Shown here in pieces: positions 1-8,704 of a DNA stretch of 13,448 bases. The DNA lies in assembly GCA_033085395.1 (NCBI GenBank), contig JANQBS010000569.1, positions 1-13,448 on the forward strand, written 5' to 3'. Position 1 is the stretch's first letter. Every line of letters starts with the position of its first letter. Source of the stretch: Xanthoparmelia taractica (Eukaryota; Ascomycota; Lecanoromycetes; Lecanorales; Parmeliaceae). The position numbers were made by a program, and so were the translations under genes. The notes beneath the pieces are model-generated. The model made no database searches and was not told where the DNA came from. It saw nothing but the letters and a program-made list of their open reading frames with translations.

Positions 1-641
1 TTTATATTATTTATACGAAGCGTGTAATTATAATAACTAAGAATATATAATTATAAAGAACGATTATAAATTCTTTTTATAATGCGAAGAGAGAAGAAGA
101 GAATTTGCTATCGTAGAGTAAATAATAGATTATTATTATAATTAGCGTGTTAATAATTCTTTTAATAATCAAATAAATTAAATATATTAATAATAATAGA
201 AATAATTCGTTAAGTCTTAGATAATTGCGAAGATCTTTCGTAACACGATATTAAATACGATAACAAGCTTAGCTTAATAATATAATAATAAAGTAAAGTA
301 ATAATAATAGCGATAATAAAGTAGAGTGATAGCTAGAATAATAACTAAAATACTTAATAATGTGATAATAAAGTGAAATAATAATTAGAATAATAATTAG
401 AATACGTTCGTATAATTCTATATAGAGTAACTTCTTCTATATATAGTATATTTCTTATATTTCTACATATAATATAAGATATCCCTATATATATTAGAAA
501 TTTCCTAGATTATTTTATAATATTAATACGTCTCTTGGATTATCCCATAAAAATTAAATAATATGATCTTAATATTACACTATACCATGATATGGTATCG
601 ACACCTCATATCCCAGACCATCCTAGATCTTTTCGACCTAT
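1..641 (-). mobile_element. Element W: long end of a MULE-like transposon, cut by the window edge
   Basis: This segment is a copy of the long end also found at 5357-5962 (same orientation) and, inverted, at 2816-3404 and in part at 12945-13235. Its outer terminus is the motif ending in CTTTTCGACCTAT at 629-641, a mutated form of the family terminus. The element therefore extends leftward out of the window. It carries AT-rich subterminal repeats built on 'agaataataa' and 'gataataaag' at about 285-410. The ten bases after it (acccattcct) cannot be tested as a target duplication because the other end is not present. Strand is by convention: '-' means the long end is on the right. No coding sequence is seen. 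Confidence 0.75.
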
Positions 642-1900
642 ACCCATTCCTTTCCTCACTTTTCTTTCTAATCTCTCACCTACTCTAAGCTTTCTTTTTA
701 CCTTATCTAAAGAATACTATATCGCGTACTAAAGACTAATCTTAATAACAAATTCTTCTATATATTAATTTGAAGAATTTAATATAATAGGCGCCTTAAG
801 AGAGTTAAGATAAATACGGAAATCGAATAGAAAAATCGAACTCGCAGATAGATCGTTAATGAAATTAAGCTTTATACGTTTAACGAAGATACTAAACGAA
901 GATAGAGTCTTTATTAATAAATCTAAGGGTTTCTTAAAAAAGGCTATATCTTTATTAGAAATATCTAACTATCGAATTAGTCTTTATATTTATTAGAAAG
1001 AATAGATTCGTCTTAAAGAAACTAGCGAGCAAGAATTTATATAAAGTTTAATCTAAGATAGATATACCTATTAAAGAAGATTCTTCTAATAAGATTATAA
1101 AGTAATTATTTAAAGATTTAAAGATAAATAAGAATTAATAGTTAGGGGCGAAGTAAGTAATGCATAGAATAATTTATACGTTCGTTAGAACCTTATATTA
1201 TTAATTATAAAGTGTTCGCCTTCTTAAGTATATTAATTTTATAAAATAAAAAGATATAGCGAATAATAGTAGTGTCCCAAATTTATTAGAATAATCTTAA
1301 TCTCTACAATTTTTAGAATATAGACTTTTACGAACAAAAAGTAACTAACGATTATGAATTCTTATTCGCACGTGCTAGTCTTTCTCGTTTACCTTCTCGT
1401 TATACTCGATATTTCGCCTTAAACTTTCGTAGTAGTTTCTATACGTTTTCTAACTCGTATTCGAGTAGTTATATCTTCTTTTAATATATCTTATATTTAT
1501 AGCTCTTTTCTCTTCATCTCTTATTAACGATTCTTACGATCTTTTAACTCTCTTTATTTAATATTAAATCTTCTTAATTCTAAGATTACTTAGCAAATAA
1601 TAAAAAAACGATAATAGCGTAAGGAAAGTAAAAAATCGCTATTATTTTATTATTATCTTTATAAATAGTTTACTTAACTCGATCTCGATATAGTACGATA
1701 CTAGAAGAGATCGAATAATTAATAAGAATAAGTTCGATAATAAAAGAACTTAAGTAATCGTATATCTTTATCTATTTCCTTAAGTGAGAGCTTTAAAGAT
1801 ATAGATTATTAATCTTAGTCTTCACGCTCGTGAACTAAATAAAAGCGTCGATTTCGTTAATCTTTTCGTTATTCTCTATTACAAGAGAATTATCTAAAAT
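642..1900. other. Unrecognised RIP-mutated sequence between elements W and X
   Basis: No protein family, RNA gene or transposon terminus is recognised here. The DNA is AT-rich with frequent stops in all frames. A stretch on the - strand at about 1340-1480 could encode a charged, Lys/Arg/Glu-rich segment, but the signal is weak. The segment continues into the possible coding remnant at 1900-2440 and may belong to the same lost gene or element. Confidence 0.5.
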
Positions 1901-2440
1901 ACGTCAAAAAAAATATCGTGTATTAATTAGAAATGTAATGAAAGATATATCTTAATTATTATTAATTTCACTAAATCGACTTAAGCTTATTATTTTCTTA
2001 TATTACTAAAATTTTCGTGATAAGAGAGATCGTCTAAAGATAGACTTAGACTGCGATCGAATTTATACGAAATCAAAATCGCTTAATTTCTCATCGATAT
2101 TATCTGTCTTATCGATTACGATCGCGTCTTTCTAAAGTTATTAAATGTACCCGCAGAGACTAATACCTACGTATTAACCTTCACGCTAAGTCTTCTCTAA
2201 TCTCTATATACCTTCTTCGCCCTCGTTTAAATCTATACTATCTACTATACGCTTAGAGAAACGTCGAATATCGATAACATTTATAACTTTTATAGACTTA
2301 ACGTTCGTAGAGCTCGTTAGACTTTATATTTATAAAAAGCTAGTCGAATCTATTACTAATTCTATAGCGTCTTCTCGAAGCGGAGACCGTCACGAAATTA
2401 GTAGTAATTTAGAATTTAACGACGCAATAGACGATCGGAG
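1900..2440 (-). pseudogene. Possible degenerate coding remnant, unknown family
   Basis: One - strand frame reads as plausible protein for over 150 codons if RIP-type stops are ignored. It includes an acidic segment DLNEGEEGI (about 2206-2232) followed by residues with ordinary composition and few low-complexity runs. The stops within it are mostly TAA or TAG and could derive from Gln or Trp codons. I do not recognise the family and cannot place a start or end. It sits between two inverted MULE-like elements, so it may be part of another transposon or of a duplicated host gene. AT-rich RIP DNA can give misleadingly protein-like translations, so the call is weak. Confidence 0.3.
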
Positions 2441-2556
2441 ATAGTATAAGATGATATTATCTATACTATAGCTCGTCTTTTTATACACTTTCTGTTTCTT
2501 TTCATTAAAATAATAAGACTTAATATTTTTAAAGTTAATTTCTATATCGTATTTCG

Positions 2557-2615
2557 ATAAGAGAAGAGAAATAGAAAGTAAAGAAAGAGAAGAAGAAGAA
2601 GGAGAATTAGAGATA
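2557..2615 (+). repeat. Purine-rich tract
   Basis: About 59 bases consist almost entirely of A and G, built on gaga, agaa and gaag units. This could be simple low-complexity sequence, or the polypurine tract or coding remnant of a lost element. No LTR start is visible beside it. Confidence 0.6.
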
Positions 2616-2815
2616 GCATCTTCTATCTTCTCGCGAAGAATAAACTATCTAGATAGACGCCATCTATTAGTACTAAGATCTGCTAGCGAGGATTTTAAGG
2701 CTCGTACCTAGCTTCTAAGTCTACTATAAAAGTCCATAGAATTTTAAGAAAGTAATATCTCTTATCTTACTTAGATATCGAGCTATCGCTTCTAGAGTGA
2801 AAGCTATTACAGTTT
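2616..2815. other. Unrecognised flank left of element X
   Basis: This AT-rich stretch carries no recognised feature. Its last ten bases, attacagttt (2806-2815), are the left flank of element X. They do not match the right flank cctattacta (4419-4428). Confidence 0.5.
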
Positions 2816-3404
2816 ACGAATCGGAAAGATCTGGAATAATCTAGGATATGGGGTGTCGATATTATATCATAATATAATATAATATTAAGATTATATCATT
2901 TAATTTTTATGAAATAATCTAAAAGACGTGCGAATATTATGAAATAGTCTAAGAAATATCTAATATATGTAGGGATATTTTATGTTATATGAAGAAATAT
3001 AAGAGATATACTATATATAGAAGAAGTTACTCTATATAGAATTATATAAATATATTCTAGTTATTATTCTAGTTATTACTTTACTTTATTATTATTATTA
3101 TTATTACTTTACTTTATTATCACGTTATTAAGCTAAGCTCGCTATCGTATTTAATATCGTATTACGAAAGATCTTCGTAATTATCTAGAGCTTAACGAGT
3201 TATTTTTATTGCTATTAGTATATTTAATTTATTTAATTATTAAAAGAATTACTAGCACGCTAATTATAATAGTAATCTACTATTTACTCTACGATAGCAA
3301 ATTTTCTCCTTCTTCCTTCGCATCATAAAAAAAATTTATAATCGTTCTTTATAGTTACATATTCTTAGTTATTAAAGTTATACGCTTCGTATAAATAATA
3401 TAAA
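2816..3404 (+). repeat. Long end of element X (inverted relative to 1-641 and 5357-5962)
   Basis: Read on the opposite strand, this 589-bp block aligns along its length with 5357-5962 and with 1-641, with mostly C/T and G/A differences. It includes subterminal 'tattctagttattattctag' type repeats at about 3053-3125. The similarity stops near 3404, where X and Y diverge. Confidence 0.85.
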
Positions 3405-4198
3405 GATTAATATTTTCGAATATATAATAAAGAAAAGCTTTCGTCGACTTATAAATAATCTTAATAGTCAATCTAGAAAAATATACTCTCTTTATATATG
3501 TTATCGCATAACACGTATAACTAAAGATATCTTAGTCGTACCTGGTGAAGCTATAGCTTATAAGCGATGTTTCTTATGAACTAAGCGACTATATAATAAT
3601 TAAAAAAGCTATTCGCCTTTAATCTTTCGAGTCTTAATAATAATTTCTTATAAAAAATATTAATAGAATAGCTACAAATAAGATACACTAAACTTAGAGA
3701 AAGATCTTAATATATTACTCGAAGCTAGATAAGCTAATTAAAAAATTCGAAATTATTAAATAAGAGAGATTTCTAATATTAATTACATTAGTAATAATAA
3801 TAAAATACTCTTTAGATTAATCTAAGTAAGAAATTAATTCTTTTTTATTAAAATTTTATTTATTAATTATTCTTTAGTTAAGAGAAGAGAAGCGAACGTA
3901 AATTAATAGAGAATTAATCTCTATAGATTAAAGATCTACGAAAAGAATAAAAGAGACAATTCAAAATCGTTCTATAAATAATTCAAAAAGAGATCGACTT
4001 AACGATCTTACGCAGATTGCAATTCAAGAAAATAATATATTATAGTTATTATTTTAGTTATCACTTATTAGAATAGCTATATTTACTTAGCGAGATTAAA
4101 TTAAAAGAAAGTTTATCTTAATATTACTTATTAAATACCGGAGTTTAATAATTACTTAAGCTAATTTCGCACTAACTTATATAATAATTTAAAATTTT
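3405..4198. other. Interior of element X, no coding family recognised
   Basis: No protein domain could be recognised in either strand. Positions 3508-3600 are repeated at 13359-13448 in element Z. They contain a decayed version of the hairpin seen intact in Z at 13401-13430. The rest is not repeated elsewhere in the window and shares almost nothing with the interior of Y. Confidence 0.6.
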
Positions 4199-4418
4199 CT
4201 TATCTTATTCGTTATCTAATATAAGAAATAATCTACATTATAAGATATCTCTATATATATTAGAAGTTTTCAAGATTATTTTATAATATTAGTAATTTCT
4301 TATCTTATATCTTTATAAGTGATCTAATATAATCCTCTCATAATATTCTTTCATAATATAATATAATACGATATAATATGAAATATCCCATTAAATATAC
4401 CAGACCTTTCCAGCCCGT
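4199..4418 (+). repeat. Short end of element X (220 bp, inverted at 4815-5034)
   Basis: This is an inverted match to 4815-5034 at exactly the same length, from the inner edge 'cttatcttattcg' to the terminal motif. About 50 bp near the middle (around 4238-4290) are also shared with the long ends, which suggests that the two end types are distantly homologous. Confidence 0.85.
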
Positions 4419-4814
4419 CCTATTACTACTATCGATATTCGCAACGTTATCTTCAACTAGTCTTAAGCCCGACTATTACGACTTCTATACTCTTTTAATA
4501 TTAAGTATCAATTTCTTAAAGAATAGAAAGCTTTCGTTTTTCTCTTTATTATCTCTACTACGACTATTATTAAAATCTAGTTCGTTAAAGAAAATTCAAG
4601 CTATTATTTAAGGTCTATAAAAAGCGAAGACGACGATTATTATCTTCGGCGTGTAATTTAGTGTCTTTGAGATTTAATATATACTTATAAAATAATAGAT
4701 TAAGAGAATTCTTCGATAACGAGCTAGTCGAATTAAGAACTTCGATTAAGTCGTAGTTATAAAATAATTTACTTTATTCGCCGTTGAGTCTAGAAATCGT
4801 AAAAGTATATTTCT
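4419..4814 (-). pseudogene. Short non-repeated segment between X and Y, possible coding remnant
   Basis: These 396 bp separate the two inverted elements. A - strand frame over about 4419-4660 reads as charged, ordinary-looking protein (for example a short GLRLVEDN segment close to X) with RIP-like stops. No family is recognised. The + strand has a 77-codon open frame at 4378-4611 that starts inside X; it is most likely chance. This segment is probably part of the DNA into which X and Y inserted. Confidence 0.3.
4805..4814. repeat. Left target-site duplication of element Y
   Basis: The decamer gtatatttct abuts the left terminus of Y. It matches atatatttct at 5963-5972 except for the first base, a G to A difference that RIP would explain. 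Confidence 0.8.
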
Positions 4815-5034
4815 ACGAGTCGGAAAGGTCTGGTATATTTAATAGGATATTTCATATCATATCGTATTATATTATATCATGAGAGAGTATTATAAGGGGG
4901 TTATATTAAATTACTTATAAAGATATAAGATGGGAAATTACTGGTATCATAAAATAATCTAAGAAATTTCTAATATATGTAGGGATATCTTATAATGTAG
5001 ATTATTTCCCATATTAGGTGACGAATAAGATAAG
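4815..5034 (-). repeat. Short end of element Y
   Basis: This is the inverted counterpart of 4199-4418, ending at the inner edge 'cgaataagataag'. It carries a less mutated version, with several C and G residues that are T or A in X. Confidence 0.85.
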
Positions 5035-5356
5035 AAATACTTCTTACGCTAACTGCTAGCATTAATGTAGATCTCTAGCTTATAAATTTATATACATTAG
5101 ACATTAGTAATAACTAGAATAATAACTAGAATTTATATATCTTAGCTAAAGTTATTAATAGACCTTTCTCTTATCTTTAAACAGCGTTCTATTTCTTCGA
5201 ATTATATTAACTTTTTTAAAAATCCTTATTAATTAAGCTAACGCGAATCTTATTAAGAAGCTCTTATAAGAATAGTTAAATAATATACGTTATATAGAAG
5301 ATATTTTTAAGATCCCTCGTATTCTACTCTCTAAGATCAAGTAAATTATTAAATCT
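5035..5356. other. Interior of element Y
   Basis: About 320 bp show no recognisable coding sequence and little similarity to the interior of X or Z, apart from a short 'ctagaataataactagaat' subterminal-type repeat at about 5113-5131. Confidence 0.55.
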
Positions 5357-5962
5357 TTATATTATTTATGCGAAGCGTGTAACTTTAATAACTAAGAATA
5401 TATAATTATAAAGAATAATTATAAATTCTTTTTATAATACGAAGAAAAAAGAGAGAAATTTACTATCACAGAGTAAATAATAGATTACTATTATAATTAG
5501 CGTGCTAGTAATTCTTTTAATAATCAAATAAATTACCTTAGATAATTGCGAAGCCCTTTCGTAACACGATATTAAATGCGATAGCGAGCTTAGCTTAACA
5601 ACGTAATAATAAAGTAAAGTGATAATAATAGCGATAATAAAGTGAAGTAATAACTAGAATAATAACTAGAATACTTAATAGCGTGATAATAAAGTGAAGT
5701 AATAGCTAGAATAATAATTAGAATACGTTCGCATGATTCTATATAGAGTAACTTATTCTATATATAGTATATTTCCCATACCCCTACATATAACATGAGA
5801 CATCCCTGCATATATTAGAAATTTCTTAGATTATTTCATAATATTAGCACGTCTCCCAGATTATCCCATAAAAATCAAATAATATAATCTTAATATCATA
5901 TTATATCATAATATGATATCGACACCCCATATCCCAGACCATCCCAGACCTTTCCGACTCGT
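5357..5962 (-). repeat. Long end of element Y
   Basis: This is the best-preserved copy of the long end. Close to the terminus it reads atcccagaccatcccagacc, a tandem 10-bp repeat that is decayed in W and X. Reverse-complement homology runs to 2816-3404 and direct homology to 1-641. Confidence 0.85.
5631..5732 (+). repeat. Two tandem ~50-bp subterminal repeats in the long end of Y
   Basis: Unit 1 (5631-5680) and unit 2 (5681-5732) both run gcg(tg)ataataaagtgaagtaat, then a ctagaataata repeat, then aatac. Related units occur in W at about 300-405 and, inverted, in X and Z. Tandem subterminal repeats are common in Mutator-like elements, where they can bind transposase; that role here is inference. 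Confidence 0.75.
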
Positions 5963-5972
5963 ATATATTTCT
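5963..5972. repeat. Right target-site duplication of element Y
   Basis: The decamer atatatttct directly follows the right terminus of Y and pairs with gtatatttct at 4805-4814. Confidence 0.8.
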
Positions 5973-6530
5973 ATCTATAGATAACGAGAGTATTATTAAT
6001 TAACGCGATAGACGATTCTTTATTAATTAAATCGACTTTAATAAGAGATTAATAGAATTAAATAAAATTTATGTTAATTAATATTATTATCTCTTAAATG
6101 TAGATAAAGAAGCTTTAAATAAAGTCTAAAGTTAAAAATTCGAGGTGCTAAGAATAAGGTGAGATAAGAATTATATGCGCTTCTAAGTCGTGCCCATAGC
6201 GACTATATCGTATCTACACTCTCTTCGATCAATAATCGTGAAAGACGTTATCTTAGTATCGTCTTCCTTATTCTCGCACCTACTATCTACTTCTCTTTAA
6301 TAGTCTCAATCGTCAATTTTTATTTATCTATCTTATATCTCGCGATATACGCTAATATAGTCTCGATTCTTATTACTTCGTATTTAATTCACTTTCAATA
6401 TCGATCGAATCTTCACTAGATTCCTCGAAGATATTTAATCGTAAAGTCACATTAGCTATAGCTACTAGCTATCTAAACATTACGCGCTAAGATTTCTACA
6501 ATAGATTAGAGATACTATATCTTCTTTGAT
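5973..6530 (-). pseudogene. Possible degenerate coding remnant, unknown family
   Basis: A - strand frame over about 6150-6490 reads as a Ser/Glu-rich acidic stretch (FEESSEDS, about 6403-6435) followed by a basic Arg/Lys-rich stretch. The stops are compatible with RIP at Gln codons. No domain is recognised, and start and end cannot be set. A gag-like or other transposon protein is possible but unproven. It lies directly right of element Y and is cut off from any partner gene. Confidence 0.3.
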
Positions 6531-6589
6531 TTATAGCGAAAATTAAGATCGTCGTCTTAAGACCACGTTATTAGAACGAGATAAATACT

Positions 6590-6750
6590 CGAACTTGATC
6601 GCCGTAGCCAGGCAAACACGCGAATAGCACTATTAATCAAGGCGAGCACCTTATCTTTTAACTGTATTCCTTAATTTTAACTCACCGCCACTACTCGACT
6701 TTATACTTAGCTCCCCTTATACGATATCACCCGATTATAGTCGAGAAAGA
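6590..6750. other. Island of relatively unmutated, GC-richer sequence
   Basis: CA and TG dinucleotides reappear here (for example ccaggcaaacacgcgaatag and ctcaccgccactactcg), unlike the surroundings. No gene is recognised. The motif attaatcaaggc occurs both here (6631-6642) and at 9670-9681. It may be a fragment less exposed to RIP, or a single-copy sequence. Confidence 0.5.
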
Positions 6751-6796
6751 ATCTCTATTCACTCGACTAGATAGACTTAAGAGAGATATCGTATAA
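6717..6796. repeat. Two-level inverted repeat (stem-loop)
   Basis: The outer arms are a perfect 12-bp inverted repeat, ttatacgatatc at 6717-6728 and gatatcgtataa at 6785-6796. Nested inside is a perfect 8-bp inverted repeat, tagtcgag at 6738-6745 and ctcgacta at 6762-6769. It is not a tRNA by length or arm layout. Function is unknown. Confidence 0.6.
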
Positions 6797-6799
6797 TAG

Positions 6800-7189
6800 T
6801 CATCTTCGAGTTAAGTAGTTACTTCGCTCTAAAGTACTCGTTATAAGCTACATTTTCTTATTAATATCGTTATAGAGTCGTAGATTAGTTAAGCGATAAT
6901 AAAATAGTAACTAATATAGAAATATTAAGATAGAAAGATTTAAAGAGATAAATTCGAGCGACGAGGCGCTTTAGTATAAACGAAAAAGAAATTATCTCCG
7001 TTCGTAAAGAGCTAAGCTATAGAGCGGGTAATAAAATATAAAATAACGAATAAGAGAGTTCGTTTTTATAATTAACTTTAATCGTAGACGAAAGTAAGTA
7101 GATTAAAAGACGATGAGAGTAAGAGTGAAAAATGTAATAAAGTAATCTTAAAAGAAAAAGATTATTAGTAAAATATCTTATATAAAGAT
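6800..7189. other. Unrecognised RIP-mutated sequence
   Basis: Apart from AT-rich, stop-filled sequence, nothing is recognised. No terminal repeats or domains were found. Confidence 0.5.
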
Positions 7190-7465
7190 TAAAATATAAT
7201 AATCGACGATAATCGATAGAAGTTAATTAAATAGTAGAGAATAAAAGAGATTACGTAGATTTTTATAATATAAGAAGAAGTAAGAAAAAAATAAAGAGAT
7301 ATAAAAAAAAGATGAAGAGAGAAGAGAAAATAGCGACGATATAGGTCTTTATACCTTGAAGAAAGCGTCGAATAAGGCGATACCGAGCGCCTTACCCGAA
7401 GAAGGCGCGCTAAATTCAACGAGGCCGCGCTTGATCTAAAAGTAGAAAAGAGCACGCATTTCACC
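7190..7465 (+). pseudogene. Possible remnant of a charged protein, left of gypsy A
   Basis: A + strand frame (codons starting at positions of 7337 type) reads as a Lys/Arg/Glu-rich segment and then an ordinary segment around 7337-7465 containing AKFNEAALDLKVEKS. Few stops interrupt it, and each could come from Gln or Trp. The 3' part (7370-7465) is GC-richer than its surroundings. The frame differs from that of gypsy A, which takes over at about 7466, so a junction lies here. Family unknown. A - strand open frame covering 7189-7464 is judged to be its shadow. Confidence 0.3.
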
Positions 7466-8225
7466 GAGACGTAGATTATTTACGAATATATTATAATTAT
7501 AAATAAGATAATTAACTCGAAATATTATTAATAGCTATGTTCGTATATAATAATAATAATTATATAAGTATAAATAAAATCTCGTAAGAATTATTAATAA
7601 GATATATAATAAATTTAAAAAGTACTTTTAAGAGTAAAATCTTAAGAGAAGAAATATTATTTATTATAAAGCGAATAGAATAATTATAAGATATTAAATC
7701 GTATTTAAAAGAATTATAAAAGCGAGTTACGAATTAATAAGTAAAGTATTATAATAGTAATTATAAGATTATAATCTTTTAAAAGAAAGATAAAAAATTA
7801 TTATAAAGCTTAAATATACGTATTTTACGATTAACGAAAAAACTTAATTATATATAACTTAAATCTTTTAAAGTGCTAGAAAAAATAAACACGTAGACTT
7901 ATAAGCTAGATCTCTCTATTAGATATAAAAGAATTTATTCTATATTTTATATATCGCTATTAAAATCGTAATATTCGCGAAATAATAATTTAAAATTATA
8001 AATAATTTTAATTAATAAAGAAGAGAAATAGAAAATTAATAAAATATTAAATAAAAGAATTTATAAGAACGAAATTAAGTATTTTATTAATTAAAAAGAC
8101 TTCTTATCTAATAAAGCTTCGTAAGAATTAATAAAGTATCTTAAAAATATTAAGAATATAATTAAGAACTTCGAGCGAATAAAGAAGTTATATAAGTTAA
8201 TATTTAAGATAAAATAGAAAATATA
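7466..8225 (+). pseudogene. Gypsy A: Ty3/gypsy chromovirus pol remnant (integrase C-terminus and chromodomain)
   Basis: A single + frame (codon starts at 7501 + 3n) is collinear with the end of a Ty3/gypsy Pol. It has an integrase FAYNN-type motif (7540-7554) and a DIKSYLKEL helix region. A G/DKxxLRSLNIR-like barrel follows, then LTKKLNY (7831-7851) and VLEKI. The hallmark HPVFHVSLL block sits at 7936-7962, seen as Y-S-I-F-Y-I-S-L-L after RIP. Next is a chromodomain at about 8011-8165 containing KYFIN*K at 8077-8097. Its two Trp cage positions are now TAA (8092-8094 and 8122-8124). The frame has no indel across about 230 codons, only RIP stops. Reverse transcriptase, RNase H and the integrase catalytic core are absent, because homology ends at about 7466. 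Known role: integrase inserts the cDNA and the chromodomain guides it to heterochromatin. This copy cannot make protein. Confidence 0.85.
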
Positions 8226-8704
8226 ATTATTATAGAGAGTTAAAAAGCGAGAAAAATTTTAAAATTATAATAATAGAGAATTCGTAAACGAAAATTATAA
8301 TTTATAAACTTAATAATAATAATTATTTATAATTCGTAGACTTATATATATATATATATAATCTAATATATTATAGCGCTTAATATAACGTAAAAAAAGA
8401 TAATCGTAAGAGTTATATATATAAGTAATATTATTTAATATTAATATATCTATTCTTTTAAGTTAAGAAGTAAATTCTTTTATTAAGAATAATTATTAAA
8501 AGATAATAAGAGATAATAAAGCGATAATAAATAAAGCGATACGAGCGAGAGCGACGATATATATAATTATTATTTTTATTAGCTAACTCTCGTATTTATT
8601 AATTAAGATTATCTTATTTTTTTAAACGCGTAAGACGTTATAAATATCGCTATTAGTAATAATAACGATATATATAATAACTTAGATAATAATAAGGGCG
8701 AGAT
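8226..8704. other. Gypsy A downstream region, no LTR identified
   Basis: This is very AT-rich sequence with a (TA)n run at about 8344-8361 and several 'gataataa' repeats at 8500-8535. It should hold the 3' untranslated region and LTR of gypsy A, but no convincing TG..CA boundary survives. RIP would turn both termini into TA, which makes them hard to find. Confidence 0.45.

Larger units (their letters stand above)
2816..4418 (+). mobile_element. Element X: complete MULE-like TIR transposon copy
   Basis: The left terminus begins ACGAATCGGAAAGATCTGG (2816-2834). The right terminus is the inverse form, ending CCTTTCCAGCCCGT at 4418. The long end occupies 2816-3404 and the 220-bp short end 4199-4418, so X is a reversed relative of Y. 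The 1603-bp copy has about 790 bp between its ends and no recognisable transposase, so it is probably non-autonomous. Its interior at 3508-3600 matches 13359-13448 in element Z. The flanking decamers do not match, so the target duplication is lost or the copy is rearranged. The 10-bp duplications of its relatives suggest Mutator-like transposition; this is inference from duplication size and TIRs only. Confidence 0.75.
4815..5962 (-). mobile_element. Element Y: complete MULE-like TIR transposon with target duplication
   Basis: Both termini carry the identical 19-bp inverted sequence ACGAGTCGGAAAGGTCTGG (4815-4833, inverse at 5944-5962). The copy is 1148 bp: a short end at 4815-5034, an interior of about 320 bp, and a long end at 5357-5962. 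Flanking decamers match at nine of ten positions, showing that this is the true insertion unit. No transposase is recognised in it, so it is likely non-autonomous. A 9-11 bp target duplication with long inverted ends is typical of Mutator-like elements. hAT elements make 8 bp and Tc1/mariner 2 bp duplications, so both fit less well. Confidence 0.85.

Noticed and set aside
2557..2615. Purine run as a retrotransposon polypurine tract
   Set aside because: No LTR terminus or pol end is visible next to it, and it is longer and less G-rich than usual tracts.
642..2815. Interpretation of 1-3404 as a single transposon with ~600-bp inverted repeats
   Set aside because: The terminal motifs at 629-641 and 2816-2834 face each other across 642-2815, so W and X are separate elements lying outside that segment.
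4378..4611. 77-codon + strand open frame rich in Leu and Ser
   Set aside because: It starts inside the terminal repeat of element X and runs into unrelated flank, is low in complexity, and lies opposite a more protein-like - strand frame. Probably chance.
4199..5034. Interpretation of 4199-5034 as one small element with 220-bp inverted repeats
   Set aside because: The family terminus motif would then be on the inside, and the duplication gtatatttct/atatatttct shows that Y ends at 4815 and 5962. The palindrome arises because two elements sit head to head.
6717..6796. tRNA or other known structured RNA at the nested hairpin
   Set aside because: Arm lengths and loop sizes do not match a tRNA cloverleaf, and no conserved tRNA loop sequences were seen.
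7189..7464. 91-codon - strand open frame
   Set aside because: It is the reverse of a purine-rich stretch, giving a Phe/Leu/Tyr/Ser-rich translation at the C-terminal side. The + strand of the same DNA reads more like protein. Judged a shadow.
8384..8642. Possible RIP-altered LTR of gypsy A with tataacg..cgttata ends
   Set aside because: The flanking five bases (cttaa and aatat) do not match and no purine tract precedes it. Such pairs arise easily in this composition.
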